A DNA stretch of 13,446 nt, taken from Dehalococcoidia bacterium (lineage in GTDB: Bacteria; Chloroflexota; Dehalococcoidia; Dehalococcoidales; JAUWZL01). This document shows positions 1 to 7,888 of this stretch, piece after piece. Under the pieces are notes generated by a model, which saw only the letters and a program-made list of their open reading frames with translations, ran no database searches and was not told the origin of the DNA. Both the position numbers and the translations under genes were made by a program. Location of the stretch: positions 1 through 13,446 of the forward strand of contig JAUWZL010000008.1 of assembly GCA_030615305.1 (NCBI GenBank), written 5' to 3'. Position 1 is the first letter of the stretch; every line of letters begins with the position of its first letter.

Positions 1-1697
1 CCATCAAGGATATTCCTGGTATAGCTCAGGGCAAAGAGGGGCTCAATGCCGCTGGAACAGCCGGCTATCATACTCAGGGTTCCAGTAGGGGCAATGGTGG
101 TGCATGAGGCATTTCTAACTCTGATACCATCGGTGTTGTCATATTTACTACCTTGGAAAGCAGGGAAAACTCCTCTTTCCTGAGCTAAATTCTCAGATGC
201 TTCGGCTGCTTCATGTTGTATTGTTGCCATTACCTCCCCTGCCTTCTTCAATGCCTCTTCTGAGTCATAGGGGATGCCCAGCTGAATCAGCATATCGGCA
301 AAGCCCATCACCCCGAGCCCTATCTTCCGGGACTTTTTAGTCATTGCCTCTATCTCGGGTAGAGGGAACTTGTTAACATCAATAACGTTGTCCAGAAACC
401 TGACGGCTGTTTCCACCATCTCGGCTAGCTTAGGGTAATCAATCTCAGCAGTCTCGTCTCCGACCCGTAGCATCCTGGCCAAATTTATGGAGCCCAGATT
501 ACACGACTCATAGGGCAGCAGTGGTTGCTCGCCGCAGGGATTGGTGCTTTCAATACTACCCAGGTGCGGCGTGGGATTGTCTTTATTTATCCGGTCAAGG
601 AAAACAATGCCCGGGTCTCCTGTCTGCCAGGCCATAGCTACTATCTTATCAAATACCTCCTTAGCCTTGAGCTTTGTCACCACCTCTTGGGTACGTGGAT
701 TTATAAGGTTGTATTCGGCACCAGCCTTAACCGCTTCCATAAATTCGCTAGTTACCGCCACCGAGATATTGAAATTGGTGAGAGCAGTTGGGTCTTCTTT
801 TGCCGTTATAAACTCCATAATATCCGGGTGGTCAACGTTAAGGATAGCCATGTTGGCCCCGCGGCGTGTCCCGCCCTGCTTAATGACATCGGTAGCCACA
901 TCAAAGGCTCGCATAAATGAAACCGGCCCACTGGCTACTCCCCCGGTAGAGCCAACCCGGTCCTTTTCCGGCCGTAGTCTGGAGAAGGAAAAGCCGGTGC
1001 CGCCACCGCTCTTGTGGATGAGGGCAGTGTTTTTTACCGTCTCAAAGATAGACTCCATAGAGTCCTCAATGGGCAGGACAAAGCAGGCTGAAAGCTGCCC
1101 CAGCTCCCGTCCCGCATTCATTAGAGTAGGTGAATTGGGCAAAAACTCAAGGCTAGCCATGAGCCGATAGAACTCTTCCTCCCAGGTCTTGGTATCTGCC
1201 CTGGCATCATAAATGAGTTCGGCAGAGGCAATAGCTTGAGCCACGCGGCGGAACATCTCCTCCGGTGTCTCAACAACCTTCCCCTGTTTATCCTTCTCCA
1301 GGTACCTTCTCTCCAGGACCCGGAGCGCATTCTGGGTAAGATTGATACCGGTAGCAGCCTTGGCTTTCGTCTTAACCGGCACGGCTAATTCCTCCTTTCG
1401 GGGCTGAATCCTTTCCTCCTGTGCCAGCTCCTCACCGGCCAAGAACTCTTTGACCATGGTCAGGATTTCAAACTCGGTGGCTATCCGCTTCTGCTTATGA
1501 TTCCTGGGCACTAGATTTTCCATCCCGGGCAATGTCTGCGGCCGCTCCAAGCGCTCAATCACCTGGCTGGTAAGCCACTCAATCCGGTTTCTATCTGATA
1601 TGCCCATGGACTCGGCGGCGGCAAAGATAACACGAGCAATCTGGGTACGATTTACCGGCGTCAGCAGTTCTTTCTTTGACTCATTAGCCTCGTTCAT
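1..1697 (-). CDS. nrdJ: Class II (adenosylcobalamin-dependent) ribonucleotide reductase, C-terminus cut by window edge
   Basis: Reduces ribonucleotides to deoxyribonucleotides using a thiyl radical generated from coenzyme B12, in the cytoplasm. I translated about 565 codons with no stop. Seen: SACFVLP (Cys205, first redox cysteine); [10 protein letters not shown] near 230-239; [10 protein letters not shown] near 275-284; NPCGEQ (Asn386, Cys388 thiyl-radical cysteine, Glu390); Cys399 eleven residues after Cys388, the spacing of the second redox cysteine; and [11 protein letters not shown] near 536-546. No NrdA-type partner context is present, and sequence and length fit NrdJ. The ATG at 1697 is preceded by GGAGA and overlaps the nrdR stop as ATGA, so translation is probably coupled. 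The first ~115 residues precede the catalytic domain and include a helical stretch resembling the end of an ATP-cone but without its nucleotide-binding Lys/Arg-Gly start. The C-terminal part, including any shuttle CxxC, is outside the window. Confidence 0.96.
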   Translation of the reverse strand, partial: MNEANESKKELLTPVNRTQIARVIFAAAESMGISDRNRIEWLTSQVIERLERPQTLPGMENLVPRNHKQKRIATEFEILTMVKEFLAGEELAQEERIQPRKEELAVPVKTKAKAATGINLTQNALRVLERRYLEKDKQGKVVETPEEMFRRVAQAIASAELIYDARADTKTWEEEFYRLMASLEFLPNSPTLMNAGRELGQLSACFVLPIEDSMESIFETVKNTALIHKSGGGTGFSFSRLRPEKDRVGSTGGVASGPVSFMRAFDVATDVIKQGGTRRGANMAILNVDHPDIMEFITAKEDPTALTNFNISVAVTSEFMEAVKAGAEYNLINPRTQEVVTKLKAKEVFDKIVAMAWQTGDPGIVFLDRINKDNPTPHLGSIESTNPCGEQPLLPYESCNLGSINLARMLRVGDETAEIDYPKLAEMVETAVRFLDNVIDVNKFPLPEIEAMTKKSRKIGLGVMGFADMLIQLGIPYDSEEALKKAGEVMATIQHEAAEASENLAQERGVFPAFQGSKYDNTDGIRVRNASCTTIAPTGTLSMIAGCSSGIEPLFALSYTRNILD

Positions 1698-2233
1698 TCC
1701 CGTCTCCTTCGATGACCCCTGGCCAGCGCTCCCGATTTCTCACCAGGCAGAAGAGATAGTTGACCACCAGGCTGGTCTGTCTCAGCACCAGCACCGACCA
1801 GGGTATCTACTTCCTGCTTCAGGTCAGTGATATCAGCAAAATGGCGGTAGACGCTGGCAAAGCGAATATAGGCAATGTAATCCAGGCTCCTTAATCTCTC
1901 CATCACCATATCGCCAATAGTGGAACTGGCTATCTCCGCCCTGCCCAGCTGGTAGAGTTCAGCCTCTATATCATCAGCCAGCCCATCAACAGCACCGGCT
2001 GGCAGAGGCCGTTTCTCACAAGCCTTGCGAATACCGGCTAGCAACTTGTCCCGGCTAAATTCCTCACGCCTCTGGTCTTTTTTGACCACAAAAAGGCTGG
2101 CCGGCAGCAGCCGCTCATAGGTAGTAAAACGGGAGCCGCAGTCCAAACACTGACGCCGCCGGCGCACGCCATCATTTACATCACGAGAATCTATGACCTT
2201 AGAATCATCACTACCACAATAGGGGCATTTCAT
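1694..2233 (-). CDS. nrdR: Transcriptional repressor NrdR
   Basis: Zinc- and nucleotide-binding repressor of ribonucleotide reductase genes: with dATP/ATP bound it oligomerises and binds NrdR boxes. Seen: N-terminal zinc ribbon with Cys3, Cys6, Cys29 and Cys32 around the Arg-rich [19 protein letters not shown] stretch, then an ATP-cone (about residues 46-136, beginning [18 protein letters not shown]). At 179 aa it is longer than the usual 150-160; the last ~30 residues form a Gly/Pro-rich tail ending in a basic RGHRRRRE patch. The ATG has AGAGG eight bases upstream. The stop shares ATGA with the nrdJ start, so regulator and target form one operon. Two NrdR-box-like sites lie at its promoter, implying autoregulation. 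Confidence 0.96.
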   Translation of the reverse strand: MKCPYCGSDDSKVIDSRDVNDGVRRRRQCLDCGSRFTTYERLLPASLFVVKKDQRREEFSRDKLLAGIRKACEKRPLPAGAVDGLADDIEAELYQLGRAEIASSTIGDMVMERLRSLDYIAYIRFASVYRHFADITDLKQEVDTLVGAGAETDQPGGQLSLLPGEKSGALARGHRRRRE

Positions 2234-2241
2234 AACAACAA

Positions 2242-2288
2242 CCTCTGTATATAGTATAGCAGTAATAAATTACCACAATATATTGTGT
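2242..2288 (-). promoter_or_regulatory. Tandem NrdR boxes in the nrdR-nrdJ promoter
   Basis: Box 1 (2273-2288) reads CCACAATATATTGTGT; its inner 14 bases are a perfect palindrome. It matches the known NrdR consensus acaCwAtATaTwGtgt closely. Box 2 (2242-2257) reads CCTCTGTATATAGTAT and keeps the conserved C, TATAT core and GT. The centres are exactly 31 bp apart, about three helical turns, as in established paired NrdR boxes. Box 1 fills the -35/-10 spacer; box 2 covers the start of the transcript and, on the DNA, the nrdR ribosome binding site. Confidence 0.88.
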
Positions 2289-2295
2289 TTGTCAA
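2267..2295 (-). promoter_or_regulatory. Promoter of nrdR-nrdJ
   Basis: Reading the minus strand: perfect -35 TTGACA (2290-2295), a 17-bp spacer, and TAATTT as -10 (2267-2272) preceded by TGG, an extended -10. The predicted start near 2260 gives a leader of about 27 nt. The spacer is occupied by NrdR box 1. Confidence 0.75.
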
Positions 2296-2321
2296 GCCCC
2301 TACTAAGGCTTTTTGGTACCG

Positions 2322-2362
2322 AAAAACAAAAAGGCTGCAGGGCGCTGTGCCCCACAGCCTTT
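2322..2362 (-). terminator. Intrinsic terminator of the mraZ-rsmH-ftsA-ftsZ operon
   Basis: On the minus strand, an 8-bp stem (AAAGGCTG pairing with CAGCCTTT; plus-strand arms 2330-2337 and 2355-2362) is extended inward by GGGC/GCCC across a small symmetric internal loop. It is followed by TTTTTGTTTTT. It begins about 45 bases after the ftsZ stop and separates the division operon from the nrdR promoter. Confidence 0.85.
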
Positions 2363-2406
2363 AGCTAGTCTCTGGTTCTATTCAGCTACTGAAAAACCTG
2401 AGAACT

Positions 2407-3534
2407 CTAACGAAACCAGGCTTTTGATGCTGGCTTAACAACCTTATCAGAAGGAGTTATTGCCTGACGCTGACGACTAAAGAGCGGACGCCGCAGGAAT
2501 GAGGGAACATCCAGCTCATCCTCGGTTTTGATGCTCTTAAGCTGCCGGGTCAACTCGTCTTCATCTTCCTCCCCGTATTCAGTCTTAGAAACAAAGCCGG
2601 TGGCAATCAGGGTAATCCTTATATCATTACCCATATTAGGGTCGTGAGCCACGCCAAAGATGATGTTGGCATCCGGGTCCACGGCTTGTTTAATCACCTC
2701 AGCGGCCTCATTGACCTCAAACAGGGTAAGGTCGCTACCGCCAACGATATTGAACAATACCCCTTTTGAACCCTCAATGGTAACATCCAGAAGTGGGCTG
2801 GCCAAGGCTTCCTTGGCCGCATCCACAGCCCGGTTTTTGCTGGAACCATGGCCGATAGACATCCAGGCGGGACCGGCATCCCTCATCACTGCTCTGACAT
2901 CGGCGAAATCCAGATTAATCATCCCGGGGACAGTAATTACCTCAGAGATGGCCTGAACGCCGTGCCTAAGCACATCATCAGCCATCTTAAAGGCGCTATC
3001 AACACCCGTCTTCTGGTCGCAGAGGTCAAGCAGACGATCATTGGGGATGATTATAAGGGTATCAACCTTGCCCAACAGCTTGATAATGCCCTCCTTGGCC
3101 ACTTCAGCGCGATGGATACCCTCAAAGGCGAAAGGTTTGGTGACCACGGCAATGGTTAGAGCTCCGGTCTCCTTGGCCACTTCAGCGATAGCAGGGGCGG
3201 CACCGGTGCCGGTACCACCGCCCATACCGGCGGTGATAAACACCATATCAGACCCGGTCATCAGTTCCTTAAGCTCATCCCGGCTTTCTTCAGCCGCTTT
3301 GAGACCCATTTTATGGTCACCACCGACACCTAATCCCTTGGTAAGCTTCTCCCCAAGCTGAATGCGGGTTGGGGCTTCAGTAATAGCCAGGGCCTGGGCA
3401 TCTGTATTCACGGCGATGAACTCCACCCCCTGAATCTCTTCCCTGACCATACGGGTAACAGCATTGCAACCACCGCCGCCCAGGCCGATAACCTTTATCT
3501 TGGCTGGGTTTGGGACAAAGCTTGTCTTTGCCAT
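2407..3534 (-). CDS. ftsZ: Cell division protein FtsZ
   Basis: Tubulin-like GTPase that polymerises into the division ring. Seen: GLGGGGCNAV near 17-25; tubulin signature GGGTGTG at 105-111; NLDFADVR at 207-214 with Asp209 and Asp212 in the catalytic T7 loop; and the conserved C-terminal peptide DELDVPSFLRR at 339-349, which in other bacteria binds FtsA and other partners. At 375 aa the length is normal, but the C-terminus is unusual: the disordered linker is only about 20 residues, and about 26 basic residues (ending KAWFR) follow the conserved peptide. The ATG has GGAGGAGG a few bases upstream. It is the last gene of the operon, 52 bp after ftsA, with a terminator downstream. Confidence 0.98.
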   Translation of the reverse strand: MAKTSFVPNPAKIKVIGLGGGGCNAVTRMVREEIQGVEFIAVNTDAQALAITEAPTRIQLGEKLTKGLGVGGDHKMGLKAAEESRDELKELMTGSDMVFITAGMGGGTGTGAAPAIAEVAKETGALTIAVVTKPFAFEGIHRAEVAKEGIIKLLGKVDTLIIIPNDRLLDLCDQKTGVDSAFKMADDVLRHGVQAISEVITVPGMINLDFADVRAVMRDAGPAWMSIGHGSSKNRAVDAAKEALASPLLDVTIEGSKGVLFNIVGGSDLTLFEVNEAAEVIKQAVDPDANIIFGVAHDPNMGNDIRITLIATGFVSKTEYGEEDEDELTRQLKSIKTEDELDVPSFLRRPLFSRQRQAITPSDKVVKPASKAWFR

Positions 3535-3586
3535 TTCCTCCTCCTTTTCTACTAACTAATTTAGTAATTTTTATGCGTCTTTTCGG

Positions 3587-4804
3587 CTAGCGAAACAGGG
3601 TTCTGATTTTGAAGGCTAACTGTCGCAATCGGAAGCCAAACCAGCTACCACCCCATCTCCGCCTGCCTGCGTTCTTGGCCCCCCAGAGTAGCAAGCCAAC
3701 ACTGGTGGCATAGGCTGGATCACGAACAGCATCAGTGATACCCGAGATATGGGTAGGAATACCCACCCTCACCGGCAATTTTAGTATTTCGCGTCCCAGT
3801 GTTTCTATGCCAGAAAGGTTAGAGGTGCCGCCGGTGAGCACCAACCCAGCCGGGACTACCGATTCATAGTCAGAACGTGGCATCTCAAGCAGGACGAGCC
3901 TCAGGATTTCCTCAACCCGGGCCCGGATAATATCGCACAGGTCCTGATAGGATATGCCGTGCCCATCCTCTGATATCGGGCTGGCCGTTTCCATCTTGCT
4001 TTCGTAGACCGGCATGACACTGCCATACCTCTTCTTCATCTCCTCAGCCACTTCAAATGGCAGCCCCAGACCGATGGCGATATCCCGGGTAAGCTGGTAA
4101 CCGGCTACGGGTAGAATGGAGCTATGCCATATGCTACCGTCCTTGAAAACACAGATATCTGTAGTGCCGCCGCCGATATCGGCCAAGATAACGCCTACCT
4201 GCTTCTCATCCTCAGTAAGCACCGCCTCACCGCTGGCTAAAGGCTCTAGCACCAAATCATCAATATCTATGCCAATGCCGCGAATGCACTTTACCAGATT
4301 CTGGATTGAGGTTGCGGCCGCGGTAACAATGTGTGTCTCCACATCCAGTCTAAAGCCGTACATTCCTACCGGGTCCTTGACCCCTACCTGACCATCAACA
4401 GTATAACCTCGGGGAATAACATGCAGCAGCTTCCTGTCATTGGGCACCCTGATGCTCTGGGCATTGGTAAGCACCCGCCTGAGGTCATCGGGGCGCACCA
4501 ATCGGTCATTGCGGGTAATGGCTATTACCCCCCGATTGTTGACCGAGTTGACATGCCGTCCGGTAACACCTACATAGGCTGTTTCCACCTTGTAGTTGCA
4601 GGCCTGCTCCGCTTTTCCCACTGACTCACGAATCGCTTCCTTGGCGTCGTTGATGTTGATCACTAAACCCTTGTGCAAGCCACGTGATGGGGTAACACCA
4701 ACACCGACGACCCGGACACCAACGTTATCGTCAAGCTCAGCTATAGTGGTGCATATTTTAGTAGTACCAACATCAATTGAAGTTAAAATAGACCGCTTTT
4801 TCAT
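3587..4804 (-). CDS. ftsA: Cell division protein FtsA
   Basis: Actin-like ATPase that tethers FtsZ filaments to the membrane. Seen: phosphate-1 motif IDVGTTKICT (10-19); the 1C/SHS2 region around 85-170; phosphate-2 motif ADIGGGTTDICVF (208-220); adenosine motif LVLTGGTSNLSGIE (321-334); and a C-terminal amphipathic basic-aromatic helix (about 386-405, with WFGF, RLRQLAFKI and RTLFR), the expected membrane-targeting sequence. At 405 aa it is of family length. The ATG is preceded by AAGGAGGAG. It lies between rsmH and ftsZ in one operon. The 97-nt gap upstream is the longest within the operon and holds tiny ORFs described separately. Confidence 0.97.
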   Translation of the reverse strand: MKKRSILTSIDVGTTKICTTIAELDDNVGVRVVGVGVTPSRGLHKGLVININDAKEAIRESVGKAEQACNYKVETAYVGVTGRHVNSVNNRGVIAITRNDRLVRPDDLRRVLTNAQSIRVPNDRKLLHVIPRGYTVDGQVGVKDPVGMYGFRLDVETHIVTAAATSIQNLVKCIRGIGIDIDDLVLEPLASGEAVLTEDEKQVGVILADIGGGTTDICVFKDGSIWHSSILPVAGYQLTRDIAIGLGLPFEVAEEMKKRYGSVMPVYESKMETASPISEDGHGISYQDLCDIIRARVEEILRLVLLEMPRSDYESVVPAGLVLTGGTSNLSGIETLGREILKLPVRVGIPTHISGITDAVRDPAYATSVGLLLWGAKNAGRRRWGGSWFGFRLRQLAFKIRTLFR

Positions 4805-4866
4805 CTGGCTCCTCCTTTTTGTGGGCTATATTTTGACTCCTCTGAGTTATTTCTATTCTCACATCT

Positions 4867-4902
4867 TTAAAACCTCCTCCTTCTGGAATTTACCAGAGCC
4901 AT
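4867..4902 (-). CDS. Possible 11-codon ORF coupled to the rsmH stop
   Basis: The rsmH stop overlaps an ATG as TGATG (4900-4904). This frame encodes [11 protein letters not shown] and ends in TAA. Its four tandem Arg codons (AGA AGG AGG AGG) also form a strong Shine-Dalgarno. Eight bases beyond lies ATGTGA (4864-4859), a start codon directly followed by a stop; shifted by two bases, GTG opens a 29-codon frame (4862-4773) that overlaps the ftsA start. No recognisable family. It could be leader peptides affecting rsmH-ftsA coupling, decayed remains of a gene such as ftsL, or chance. Confidence 0.25.
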   Translation of the reverse strand: MALVNSRRRRF

Positions 4903-5957
4903 CACCTCGTCACTGAAGAAGCACTAAGGACTTCTTTCAGTAGAGATGGTTTTCGCCATCCACTAGCCTTAGCATCCCCCAAATAACACAGCCTTTCCGC
5001 AGTCTCACGCCATTCATCATCGGTTATAATTCGCTCAGCGGCCCTCAATTTAGCACTGCGAGCCCGTGGATTAGCTTTAATCTCTGCTGGAGAAGGAGTA
5101 ATAACTCTCTTATTAATTAACCTGAGGCGGGCAGTATGATGGCAGGTACAGCTCGGAATATCAGGCGGGCAAATACAGTCCCTTGATTCCTGCTTAAAAA
5201 AATTCTTGACAATGCGGTCTTCAAGAGAGTGGTAGCTGATGACAACCAACCTGCCCTCAAATCCAAGCAGGCTTATTGCCTGTTTCAGAGCTACCTCCAG
5301 ATGCTCAAGCTCTTGATTAACCGCTATTCTAAGTGCCTGAAAGGTCTTGGTAGCCGGGTGGATTCTGCCCCTCCTTGAGCCAACAGCCCTTTCTACCGTC
5401 CGGGCTAACTCAAGGGTGGTTTTAATGGGGCGCTCCTGTAAGATGCGCTTTGCTATCTTGTGACTGTAACCCTCTTCGCCAAAGTTCCTTATAAGTCGAG
5501 CCAGTTCAGCCTCAGAATATGTGTTAACAATACCGGCAGCGGTAACCTTCTGGCTGGGGCTGAAACGCATATCCAGAGGGGCATCACATTGAAAACTGAA
5601 ACCGCGGCCACTATCACTTAGCTGCAAAGAGGAGAGCCCCAGGTCAAACAGGATGCCATTAACGGGCAGGAAGTCGTGCTTAATGCAGAGGGCCTCTAGA
5701 TTAATAAAGTTATCGTTGACGACAAGGACGGAGCTGCCATAGGCCTCAAGCCTGGTCTGGGCAACCTTTACCGCCTCAGGGTCGGCATCAATGCCCAGTA
5801 GCTGCCCGCCGGGTGAGCTATGTTGTAAAATAGCAGCCGCATGCCCGCCGCCGCCAATAGTGCCATCAATATAACGACCGCCGGGTTGGATAGCCAGGGC
5901 CGCAACAGTCTCATTTAGCATCACCGGGACATGAGTTGAAGATGACATCATCTCCAC
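4902..5957 (-). CDS. rsmH: 16S rRNA (cytosine1402-N4)-methyltransferase RsmH (MraW)
   Basis: SAM-dependent enzyme that methylates N4 of C1402 in the 16S rRNA decoding centre. Seen: [10 protein letters not shown] at 9-18; SAM-binding [15 protein letters not shown] at 30-44; [10 protein letters not shown] (acidic ribose-binding end of beta-2); [10 protein letters not shown] near 104-113; [26 protein letters not shown]; and a cysteine cluster [12 protein letters not shown] near the C-terminus. At 351 aa it is slightly longer than the usual 300-320, mostly at the C-terminus. The start could be GTG at 5957, which overlaps the mraZ stop (TAGTG), or ATG at 5951, which is better spaced from AAAGGGG. 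Its place right after mraZ is the classical dcw order. Confidence 0.96.
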   Translation of the reverse strand: MEMMSSSTHVPVMLNETVAALAIQPGGRYIDGTIGGGGHAAAILQHSSPGGQLLGIDADPEAVKVAQTRLEAYGSSVLVVNDNFINLEALCIKHDFLPVNGILFDLGLSSLQLSDSGRGFSFQCDAPLDMRFSPSQKVTAAGIVNTYSEAELARLIRNFGEEGYSHKIAKRILQERPIKTTLELARTVERAVGSRRGRIHPATKTFQALRIAVNQELEHLEVALKQAISLLGFEGRLVVISYHSLEDRIVKNFFKQESRDCICPPDIPSCTCHHTARLRLINKRVITPSPAEIKANPRARSAKLRAAERIITDDEWRETAERLCYLGDAKASGWRKPSLLKEVLSASSVTR

Positions 5958-6391
5958 TAAACCCCTTTATGACCCTCCATACTTTCTATGATTTGCCATG
6001 CCTGTTCCTGACTAGCCGCCTTTTCCTCTTCCCAGAGAACCTTATTCCAGAGCTCAAGATAAGTGTTGGCTCCGGCGACAACCACCTCATCCACAATCTC
6101 AGCATATTCTCGTAACGGTGCCGGTAGACTGATTCTGCCCTGGCCATCTACATTGAGGTAAAAGGCGGTAGCAAAAAGGGCCCGGTTCAGCCGCCTCAAT
6201 TTGCTGCGCGTAACTAAACCACCGGTAAGTGTGGCCGCCAGCTGCTGCCACTCTGATAATGTATAGGCAGTAATGCACTTCTCTACCCCGGGCGTCAGCA
6301 CCACCCCACCTTTTAGCCTGGCCCTGAATCGGGGCGGCAGGGGCACTCTGCCCTTTTCATCAATCTTGTATTCAAATTCACCAAAAAACAT
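5957..6391 (-). CDS. mraZ: Transcriptional regulator MraZ
   Basis: DNA-binding regulator of the division/cell-wall operon with two tandem SpoVT/AbrB-like half-domains. Both DxxGRxxLP motifs are present: [13 protein letters not shown] (11-23) and [13 protein letters not shown] (82-94). At 144 aa it has family length. In other bacteria MraZ forms ring-shaped oligomers that read tandem repeats upstream of its own gene; such repeats lie about 70-100 bp upstream here, so autorepression is inferred. The ATG has only a modest ribosome site (AAAGGG). It is the first gene of mraZ-rsmH-ftsA-ftsZ. Confidence 0.97.
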   Translation of the reverse strand: MFFGEFEYKIDEKGRVPLPPRFRARLKGGVVLTPGVEKCITAYTLSEWQQLAATLTGGLVTRSKLRRLNRALFATAFYLNVDGQGRISLPAPLREYAEIVDEVVVAGANTYLELWNKVLWEEEKAASQEQAWQIIESMEGHKGV

Positions 6392-6460
6392 CTATTCAGC
6401 CCTTTGTATGCTCTAACTTAAAAACTAACGGTGTAAAACTCGCTGGAAAGCTAAATCTTA

Positions 6461-6494
6461 TCCCTGATTTCCCACTCTCTCCCACTTTCTACCA
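6461..6494 (-). promoter_or_regulatory. MraZ operator: four repeats spaced about 10 bp
   Basis: Reading the minus strand from the promoter towards mraZ: TGGTA (6494-6490), TGGGA (6484-6480), TGGGA (6474-6470) and AGGGA (6465-6461), with starts 10, 10 and 9 bp apart. This matches the known MraZ-box layout of TGGGN repeats separated by 5 bp. The array begins at the -10 element and continues into the untranslated leader, a position suited to repression. Confidence 0.8.
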
Positions 6495-6524
6495 TTCTAC
6501 AACACAATACCCTCCCTTTGTCAA
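6494..6524 (-). promoter_or_regulatory. Probable promoter of the mraZ operon
   Basis: Perfect -35 TTGACA (6519-6524, minus strand), with TAGAAT (6494-6499) as the best -10 candidate. The spacer would be 19 bp, longer than ideal; TGTAGA at 17 bp is the weaker alternative. The leader to mraZ is about 95 nt and contains the MraZ repeats. Confidence 0.6.
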
Positions 6525-6560
6525 TACTTTTGAAACAATTTTTTTAAAACTAGGACAATT

Positions 6561-6588
6561 TTGCTATAGGGCATGTGTATGGTAAAAT
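6561..6588 (+). promoter_or_regulatory. Probable promoter of trmD-rplS-priA
   Basis: TTGCTA (-35, 4 of 6 consensus bases), 16-bp spacer, TAAAAT (-10, 5 of 6) preceded by TGG (extended -10). Start would be near 6595, giving a leader of about 70 nt to trmD. It is divergent from the mraZ promoter, with an AT-rich segment including a T tract (6539-6545) between them. Confidence 0.6.
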
Positions 6589-6663
6589 AGTACCTGCCCA
6601 AACCCCAGCCAGAACCACAGTGTTATGGGTAATAGTAAAACCCCGATTATTAGGAGAGGACAA

Positions 6664-7428
6664 GTGCGAATTGACATTTTAACCCTATTCCCACAGATGT
6701 TTGAGGGTCCGTTTAACACCGGCATCTTCCAGCGGGCTATTAGCAAGGGGTTAGTTGAGGTTAACACTTACAATATCCGGGATTATACCCATGATAAACA
6801 CCACATTGTTGACGACTATCCCTATGGTGGCGGTGCCGGCATGGTATTAAAGCCAGAACCCATCTTCGAGACGGTGGAGCAAATAAAAAAAGAGGCTCAG
6901 GAGGGAGAGCTACCAATCATTTTACTCAGCCCACAGGGTCGTCTCTTCTCCCAGGCTATTGCCCAAAAGCTATCGCGGTACAGCCGTCTTATGCTCATCT
7001 GCGGGCACTATGAAGGGGTTGATGAGCGAGTGCATGAGCATCTGGCTACAGATGAAATAAGTATTGGTGACTACGTGCTCAGTGGCGGTGAGCTGGCAGC
7101 TATGGTGGTCGTAGATGCCATAGTCAGGCTGCTGCCCGGAGTTCTCGGTTCCCAAGACTCACTCAAGGATGACTCTCACACCTATGGGCTGCTGGAGTAC
7201 CCCCAGTACACCCGCCCGGCGGTATACAGGGGGTGGCCAGTACCTGAGGTTTTGCTTTCTGGAAACCACGCACAAATTGCCCAGTGGCGCCGCGAGCAGG
7301 CAATTATACGCACCCTTAAGCACCGCCCGGAGCTAATTGATAAAGCTAACCTGAGTTCGGAGGAAAGGCGAATAGTTAGCAGCTCAACGGCCAATGCCCA
7401 GGAGGAAACTGGCCAAGGCTATACTTGA
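6664..7428 (+). CDS. trmD: tRNA (guanine37-N1)-methyltransferase TrmD
   Basis: Uses SAM to methylate N1 of G37 next to the anticodon, which prevents +1 frameshifting. Seen: [20 protein letters not shown] at the N-terminus; [13 protein letters not shown]; the trefoil-knot SAM site [13 protein letters not shown] and [17 protein letters not shown]; then the linker and C-terminal tRNA-binding domain with LEYPQYTRP and [10 protein letters not shown]. The start is GTG at 6664, with AGGAGAGG just upstream and the family N-terminus at once. An in-frame ATG at 6625 would add 13 unlike residues that include the ribosome site. Length 254 aa, typical. rplS follows after about 40 bp, as in many bacteria. 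Confidence 0.96.
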   Translation: MRIDILTLFPQMFEGPFNTGIFQRAISKGLVEVNTYNIRDYTHDKHHIVDDYPYGGGAGMVLKPEPIFETVEQIKKEAQEGELPIILLSPQGRLFSQAIAQKLSRYSRLMLICGHYEGVDERVHEHLATDEISIGDYVLSGGELAAMVVVDAIVRLLPGVLGSQDSLKDDSHTYGLLEYPQYTRPAVYRGWPVPEVLLSGNHAQIAQWRREQAIIRTLKHRPELIDKANLSSEERRIVSSSTANAQEETGQGYT

Positions 7429-7467
7429 TAAACGATTAAGATTTGGTTAAGATAAGGAGTTTCACAA

Positions 7468-7824
7468 ATGGATACGGCATTGCTTATTGAAACAAAACCA
7501 AACCCCAATATTCCTACCCTGTCCCCGGGCGATACCGTCAAGGTCAGCACCAAGATCGTGGAAGGGGAAAAGGAACGCATCCAGGTATTTCAGGGGGTTG
7601 TGATTAAGGTTCGCCGCGGTGCGGATGGCGGCAATTTCACCGTAAGGCGGGTTGCCTACGGTGTCGGTGTCGAGCGCACCTTCCCCTTCCTGTCACCACG
7701 ATTGGCTAAGGTAGAGGTAATACGCCACGGAAAAGTCCGCCGCGCCAGGCTCTATTACCTGCGTGGCTTAAGCGGCAAGGCGGCTCGCATCAAGGAAAAG
7801 CGGGTAGTAAAAGAAAAGCAGTAG
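7468..7824 (+). CDS. rplS: 50S ribosomal protein L19
   Basis: L19 lies at the 30S-50S interface near the aminoacyl-tRNA site. Seen: PGDTVKV near 21-27; [14 protein letters not shown] near 33-46, a family hallmark; [16 protein letters not shown] near 58-73; and [23 protein letters not shown] near the C-terminus. At 118 aa it has the normal length. The ATG is preceded by AAGGAG at good spacing. Neighbour order trmD-rplS is widely conserved; priA follows 64 bp later on the same strand without a clear terminator, so cotranscription is likely. Confidence 0.98.
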   Translation: MDTALLIETKPNPNIPTLSPGDTVKVSTKIVEGEKERIQVFQGVVIKVRRGADGGNFTVRRVAYGVGVERTFPFLSPRLAKVEVIRHGKVRRARLYYLRGLSGKAARIKEKRVVKEKQ

Positions 7825-7888
7825 AGGCCGGCATAGACCTACCCTCACCAAGCGGGAAGGCAACATGCCATTTTAAGGAGTGCCACCG

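Noticed and set aside
541..1170. 209-codon plus-strand open frame inside nrdJ
   Set aside because: It is antisense to the continuous, motif-bearing nrdJ frame, has no ribosome site and no family resemblance.
6625..6663. ATG at 6625 as trmD start
   Set aside because: The 13 extra residues are unlike TrmD and are read through the AGGAGAGG ribosome site that serves the GTG at 6664.
7880..7888. GTG at 7880 as priA start
   Set aside because: Its first base is the last base of the AAGGAG ribosome site, leaving no spacing; TTG at 7889 is spaced correctly.
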